A stretch of DNA of 64,000 nucleotides from Amycolatopsis orientalis DSM 43388 (GTDB taxonomy: Bacteria > Actinomycetota > Actinomycetes > Mycobacteriales > Pseudonocardiaceae): positions 24,334 to 88,333 of the forward strand of contig NZ_ASXG01000092.1 of NCBI RefSeq assembly GCF_000411975.1, given 5' to 3'. Positions 60,028 through 64,000 of this stretch are shown here, one piece after another (position 1 is the first letter of the stretch; each line of letters starts with the position of its first letter). A program made the position numbers and the translations under genes. The notes beneath the pieces are model-generated. The model ran no database searches. It was not told the DNA's origin and was given only the letters and a program-made list of their open reading frames with translations.

Positions 60028-60219
60028 CAGGCCACCGTTTTCGCTGCTGCGCAAACGAATCCCGCCAGTTCCTCGGCACTGCGTGCCCCGGCGAACAACC
60101 GATTGCCCGGTGCGACGGCCGGCACCGGACGAATTCCGCGCGACTGTCCTTCTTCGTGATTCGTGAACACTTCTGCCGCATACTCCTCGTTGTCGCCGAG
60201 CGCGAGAACGTCGTCGCGC
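60027..60219 (-). pseudogene. C-terminal relic of a DsbA/FrnE-family protein
   Basis: The frame ending at 60027 reads DNEEYAAEVFTNHEEGQSRG then IRPVPAVAPGNRLFAGARSAEELAGFV, aligning by eye with the C-terminal thioredoxin part of DsbA-family (FrnE-like) oxidoreductases, including the cis-Pro region (RPVPA, normally GVPFF). The N-terminal C-x-x-C half is absent; the frame runs upstream into the SoxR dyad. So only the tail of a former gene remains, though transcription from the dyad side would still pass through it into the quinone reductase. Confidence 0.6.
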
Positions 60220-60304
60220 TCCGGTTTCCACTTCCGCCAGCCCCCCAGCCCGCCAAATCCAGCTTGTCCCGCAGGCGCTGCCGGGCGGTGCTTACAGTGG
60301 ACTT

Positions 60305-60322
60305 CATCAAGCGGACTTGATG
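60305..60322. promoter_or_regulatory. SoxR box
   Basis: Dyad CATCAAG-CGGA-CTTGATG, 18 bases, 21 bases before the soxR ATG. It has the size and C-A-A-G/C-T-T-G core of known SoxR sites (CCTCAAGTTAACTTGAGG in E. coli). It probably controls both soxR and the leftward transcript. Confidence 0.8.
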
Positions 60323-60343
60323 TCAAGCACGGAAAGAGCTGTC

Positions 60344-60796
60344 ATGCCCCAGATCACGCGCGAGGTCGTCTGGCTCAAGCCGGGACAGATCGCCGAACGC
60401 GCCGGCGTGAGCGTCCCGACGCTGCACTACTACGAGAGCCGAGGGCTCATCGCGAGCAGGCGCACGAGCGGCAACCGGCGCGAGTACCGCCGCGACACGC
60501 TGCGCCTGATCGCTTTCATCCGGACCGCGCAGCGCGTCGGCGTGTCGCTGGAGGAGATCAAGGCCGCGCTCGCCGAACTGCCGGACCAGCGCATCCCCAC
60601 CAAACGCGACTGGGCGCGCATTTCCCGCCGCTGGCACGACCGCCTCACCGAGCGGATCGAGGAGCTGACCGCGCTGCGCGACCGGTTCAGCGACTGCATC
60701 GGCTGCGGATGCCTGTCGCTGAAATCCTGCCCGTACTCGAATCCGGACGACGTCCTCGGCCAGGGCGGCGCGGGGGCGCGCCGGTTCCCGCATTAG
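60344..60796 (+). CDS. soxR: SoxR redox-sensing MerR-family activator
   Basis: A 150-residue MerR-family regulator: KPGQIAERAGVSVPTLHYYESRGLIASRRTSGNRREYRRDTLRLIAFIRTAQRVGVSLEEIKAAL, dimerisation helix, then the [2Fe-2S] site CIGCGCLSLKSC with four Cys. It senses redox-cycling compounds and activates promoters with a long spacer. ATG 60344 is used since earlier start codons lie inside the dyad. The divergent quinone reductase is the expected target. Confidence 0.95.
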   Translation: MPQITREVVWLKPGQIAERAGVSVPTLHYYESRGLIASRRTSGNRREYRRDTLRLIAFIRTAQRVGVSLEEIKAALAELPDQRIPTKRDWARISRRWHDRLTERIEELTALRDRFSDCIGCGCLSLKSCPYSNPDDVLGQGGAGARRFPH

Positions 60797-60852
60797 CGGC
60801 CGGTGGCGCGGGGAGCGCTCCCCGGCTCAGAGTCCGGGAGACCGCCGTGGCT

Positions 60853-63105
60853 TTAACCGCCGAGAGCTGCCCGGAAGTAGCGGCCGGTGGCGCCGTCGTG
60901 CTCGGCGAGTCCCTTCGGCGTGCCGGTGTAGAGCACCCGGCCGCCGTTCTCGCCCGCGCCGGGGCCGAGGTCGAGCACCCAGTCCGCCGCCGCGACCACG
61001 TGCAGCGAATGCTCGACCACCACCAGCGTCCGGCCCTCGTCGACGAGCCGGTCCAGCAGCGCCACCATCCGCGTGGTGTCGCTGGGATGCAGGCCCGCGG
61101 TCGGTTCGTCGACGAGCAGGTCGTCGCTGGTCGAGTCGAGCTGACGGGCGAGTTTGAGGCGCTGCCGCTCGCCGCCGGAAAGCGTGTCGAGCGTGCGGCC
61201 GCTCGCCAGGTGCCCGAGGCCGAGTTCGCCGAGCAACGCGGCCAGCCGGACCACGTCCGGATGCGGCACGTACCGGGCCAGCGCCGACACCGGCGTGTCC
61301 AGCACCTCCAGCACCGTGCGTCCATGGAGCCGCGTTTTCAGTGCCTCGGCGCGGAATCCGGTCGCGTCGCACTCCTCGCACGGCGTGTCGACGTCCTCCA
61401 GGAACGCCAGGTCGGTCCGCCGCACGCCGGTGCCGCGGCAGGCCGGGCACCCGCCCTGCGACCGCGGGTTGAACAGCTTCGGCGATTCGCCGCTCGCCTC
61501 GGCGAACGCGCGCTGCACCGGATCGGCGAGCCCGAGCCAGGTGCCGACGGTCGACCGGGCGGTCGCGACGATCTGGCTCTGGTCGACGACGGTGAACCGC
61601 GGATGCCGCTGCGCGAGTTCGCCCGCCAGCGTCGACTTCCCGGACCCGGCCACCCCGGTGATCACCGTGAGCACGCCGGTCGGCACGTCGACGTCGAGGT
61701 CGCGCAACGTGTGCCGGTCCAGCCCGCGCAACGGCAGCCAGCCGGTGGGTTCGCGCAGCGTGTCCTTGAGCCGGACACCGGTCCGCAACGCGCGCGCGGT
61801 CGTCGTGTCCGCCTTCCGCAGCTGCTCCGGCGGGCCGTGGAACACCACCCGGCCGCCGGCTTCCCCGGCTCCGGGTCCCAGGTCGATCACGTGGTCCGCG
61901 GCCAGCATCACCGCTTCGTGGTGATCCACGACCAGCACCGTGTTGCCGTGATCACGCAGCCGCCGCAGGACGTCGACCAGGGACGCGACGTCGGCCGGGT
62001 GCAGCCCGTCGGTCGGTTCGTCCAGGACGTAGGTGAGGTCGGTGAGGCTCGATCCCAAGTGCCGCACCAGCTTCAGCCGCTGCGATTCGCCGCCGGACAG
62101 CGTCGGCGTCGCGCGGTAGCAGTGCAGATGCCCGAGGCCGAGCGTGATCATCGATTCCAGCCGCAACCGCAGCGCAGCCACCAGCGGACGCGCCCACTCG
62201 TGGTCCACTCCGGCGCAGAACTCCAGCAGCCCGGCGGCGTCGCGATAACCAAGGTCCACAATGGACACGCCGTTGATCCGGCTTTCCCGCGCGGCCGGGG
62301 CGAGCCTGCTGCCGTCGCACTCCGGGCACGGCCGCTGCCGCGTCACCTCGGCCAGCGCCGCCCGCACCGCCGGGCCCATCTTGGCTTCGCGTTCCACGAG
62401 CAGCCGCCGGATCCTCGGCACCATCGACTGGTACTTCGCGCTGGCCGGGAAGCGCGGCAACGGGTTCGGCGGCTTCTGTGTCGGGCCGTGCAGCAGGAAC
62501 TGCACGAGGTCCTCCGGCCATTCCCGCAACGGAAGGTCGTTGTCGAAGAATCCCGAGTAGACATAGCGCTTCCAGATCCAGCTGCCGACGGCGAAACTGG
62601 GGAACACCATCGCCCCGTCGTTGAGCGAACGGCTGCGGTCGATCATCCGCTCGCCGTCGATGTCGGTGACCGTGCCGAGGCCCGCGCAGGCCGGGCACAT
62701 GCCGGACGGATCGTTGAACGAGTAGGCGGGCGAGTACCCGGCGGACGGTTCGCCCAGGCGGGAGAACAACATCCGCAGCATCGTCCACACCTCGGTCGCG
62801 GTGCCGACCGTCGACCGCGAATTCGTCCCGAGCGGCCGCTGGTCCACCACGACGACGGTCGTCAGGCCGCTGAGCGAACTGGCCTCCGGAGCCGGATCGT
62901 GCGGCAGCTTGGTCCGGACGAACGCGGGCATCGTCGAATACAGCTGCCGCCGCGACTCGGCCGCGAGCGTCGCGAAGGCGAGTGACGACTTGCCGGACCC
63001 GGAAACGCCGGTGACCGCGACCAGCTGGTGCTTCGGGATGTCCACGTCCACGTCGGCCAGGTTGTGCGTGCGCACACCGCGGAGGCTGATCATGTTCGAC
63101 GGCAT
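60853..63105 (-). CDS. UvrA-like ABC ATPase (drug-resistance UvrA paralogue)
   Basis: A 750-residue UvrA2-type protein with two ABC cassettes: Walker A VTGVSGSGKSSLAF and ITGVAGSGKSTLAG, signatures TLSGGESQRLKL and TLSGGERQRLKL, DEPTDGLHP and DEPTAGLHP, plus zinc-finger pairs (CPACAGLG, CPECDGSRL, CPACRGTG). It is shorter than UvrA (about 950) since the UvrB-binding/insertion region is reduced, as in the DrrC/UvrA-like resistance family. Likely DNA-binding repair or self-resistance role. Convergent with soxR. Confidence 0.93.
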   Translation of the reverse strand: MPSNMISLRGVRTHNLADVDVDIPKHQLVAVTGVSGSGKSSLAFATLAAESRRQLYSTMPAFVRTKLPHDPAPEASSLSGLTTVVVVDQRPLGTNSRSTVGTATEVWTMLRMLFSRLGEPSAGYSPAYSFNDPSGMCPACAGLGTVTDIDGERMIDRSRSLNDGAMVFPSFAVGSWIWKRYVYSGFFDNDLPLREWPEDLVQFLLHGPTQKPPNPLPRFPASAKYQSMVPRIRRLLVEREAKMGPAVRAALAEVTRQRPCPECDGSRLAPAARESRINGVSIVDLGYRDAAGLLEFCAGVDHEWARPLVAALRLRLESMITLGLGHLHCYRATPTLSGGESQRLKLVRHLGSSLTDLTYVLDEPTDGLHPADVASLVDVLRRLRDHGNTVLVVDHHEAVMLAADHVIDLGPGAGEAGGRVVFHGPPEQLRKADTTTARALRTGVRLKDTLREPTGWLPLRGLDRHTLRDLDVDVPTGVLTVITGVAGSGKSTLAGELAQRHPRFTVVDQSQIVATARSTVGTWLGLADPVQRAFAEASGESPKLFNPRSQGGCPACRGTGVRRTDLAFLEDVDTPCEECDATGFRAEALKTRLHGRTVLEVLDTPVSALARYVPHPDVVRLAALLGELGLGHLASGRTLDTLSGGERQRLKLARQLDSTSDDLLVDEPTAGLHPSDTTRMVALLDRLVDEGRTLVVVEHSLHVVAAADWVLDLGPGAGENGGRVLYTGTPKGLAEHDGATGRYFRAALGG

Positions 63106-63409
63106 GCCTCGCAGCCTACGTCCCGTCGCTGGCCGGGGCGGGGTGGGTGGAGCGGGGTCTCGCGTTCGGCGGGCCGGGTCTCGGGCGGGTTTCCGGTGGG
63201 CGGCGGGAGTTCTTGGCGGGTAACGGAAGACGGGGTTTCGGGGTGGAATGGCTGGACGCGGGGCGGGAGGACCGCCTTGGTGGAGGCTGAGGGGCTGGCG
63301 CTGGACTATTCGGTGCGGAACATTCGGCTCGGGGTGGGTGGCTGGCGGTGGGGGCTCTTTGCGTGCTGTGAAAAATGATTTCCCCCGCCCCTTTTCAGGA
63401 TATAGCGCA

Positions 63410-63436
63410 CCCCGGGGCTTGCCGCAAGCCCCGGGG
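63410..63436. repeat. Long GC hairpin (CCCCGGGGCTTG)
   Basis: Perfect 12-base arms CCCCGGGGCTTG (63410-63421) and CAAGCCCCGGGG (63425-63436) around a 3-base loop, within TATAGCGCA and GGGGTGCC flanks. It may be a terminator or a member of a dispersed palindromic repeat family; copy number elsewhere cannot be seen here. Confidence 0.7.
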
Positions 63437-63759
63437 GGGGTGCCGCAGAATCGCTGCTCGTCCATGGGATTTCCAGTTGTCGGGGGCAGTTGTGCGAGAT
63501 TGTTGCGGGCTCGTTCGGCAAGTTCGGGACTCGGGGCGCGCCGGAGCGTCGCGGTGCCGCCGAGGCGTTTGTTGCGCCGTGGTGGGACGCCGTGTCAGGG
63601 CACAGCCCGCCGCGGACTCGATGCCGTGCTGACGCCGCGCCGGGGAGGAGATGTGTGGTGAGTCATCCGGCGTCTGCTCGGCTGAGCCTGCGACTCGGCA
63701 TGGATCGACGGAAGCCCTTCGCCGCAGGGCCCACCTGCTCGCACAGCCGTGACCTCACC

Positions 63760-63809
63760 CGCCACCGCTCAGCTCGGCCTGATCCTGCGCGCCACCGCTC
63801 AGCTCGGCC
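63760..63809 (+). repeat. Direct repeat, 20-base unit, 30-base period
   Basis: CGCCACCGCTCAGCTCGGCC at 63760-63779 recurs exactly at 63790-63809, with a decayed third partial copy after 63815. Only two full copies, so not a CRISPR array. Confidence 0.7.
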
Positions 63810-63940
63810 CAAACCCGCGCCACCGATTGGCCCCGCTCGACAGCGTTGGATCGCTCGACAGAGTTCAGCCCGGCTTGGCAAACCCACCCGACCGCGCGCG
63901 ACCGACCGCGCCTAGGCACCCGCCAACCAGGCCTGGTCCG

Positions 63941-64000
63941 GCTCGGCTCGGCTCGGCTCGGCTCGGCTCGGCTCGGCTCGGCTCGGCTCGGCTCGGCTCG
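63941..64000 (+). repeat. (GCTCG)12 tandem repeat at window edge
   Basis: Twelve exact pentanucleotide copies reach the end of the window and probably continue. Non-coding. Such tracts are unstable by slippage. Confidence 0.95.

Larger units (their letters stand above)
63106..64000. other. Gene-free terminal stretch with repeats
   Basis: About 900 bases with low-complexity Arg/Ala frames, no start with a ribosome site and no domain. It holds a long hairpin at 63410-63436, a 30-base-period repeat at 63760-63809 and the pentanucleotide tract at 63941-64000, described separately. Confidence 0.6.

Noticed and set aside
63760..63809. CRISPR-like repeat-spacer pattern
   Set aside because: Only two full repeats with a 10-base gap and no cas genes.

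Overview
The window looks like chromosomal DNA of a high-GC actinomycete. GC is very high throughout, GTG starts are common, genes are often joined by ATGA or GTGA overlaps, and the tRNA lacks an encoded CCA. The gene mix (IclR next to pobA, many catabolic operons each with its own GntR, Lrp, PucR or TetR regulator, a DUF1501/DUF1800 pair, a UvrA-like ABC protein) fits a soil Pseudonocardiales such as Amycolatopsis. The genus is an inference from memory of the families, not a search result. There is no polyketide or NRPS cluster, phage, CRISPR array or origin.

Layout. 0-3 kb: a secreted Asp-box (BNR) protein and a MarR regulator with a clear palindromic operator. 3-7 kb: amidohydrolase plus 14-TM exporter, divergent from a two-HTH Lrp/AsnC regulator. 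7-13.2 kb: a small-protein/membrane-protein pair, a CGNR-type regulator divergent from a GNAT acetyltransferase, an epoxide hydrolase divergent from TetR across two perfect or near-perfect operators, and an OmpR/histidine-kinase pair. 13.2-18 kb: DUF1501/DUF1800 secreted pair and two membrane proteins. 18-22 kb: GntR regulator divergent from an HpaI aldolase - MFS - carbon-nitrogen hydrolase operon. 22-27 kb: small genes, an APC permease divergent from a GlxA-type regulator, an IS3 relic and a nucleotidyltransferase. 27-33.5 kb: copper amine oxidase with a coupled membrane protein and APC permease, divergent from a second APC permease and an IclR regulator.

33.8-51.7 kb is the most interesting stretch. 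A leftward operon (sugar-type ABC transporter, a short HyuA-like ASKHA protein, DUF917 protein, amidohydrolase) faces a rightward operon (NCS1 cytosine/hydantoin-type permease, second short HyuA-like protein, two different DUF917 proteins, PucR regulator, Asp/Glu/hydantoin racemase-like protein, HpaI-type aldolase, threonine-aldolase-like PLP enzyme, branched-chain aminotransferase). Many junctions are 1-8 base overlaps. This reads as one catabolic locus for uptake and opening of a cyclic amide, hydantoin or thiohydantoin, followed by processing of the amino-acid-like product.

51.7-64 kb: relics and small regulators. There is a frameshifted recombinase relic, a lipoprotein, a YjbR-like protein, an IclR (PobR-like) gene broken by one base in a G run directly upstream of pobA, a decayed integrase next to a CAU-anticodon tRNA, a stand-alone IF-1 gene overlapped by a GNAT gene, a SoxR gene with its dyad facing a quinone oxidoreductase across a DsbA/FrnE relic, a UvrA paralogue, and a final non-coding stretch with a strong hairpin and a (GCTCG)12 tandem repeat running to the window edge.
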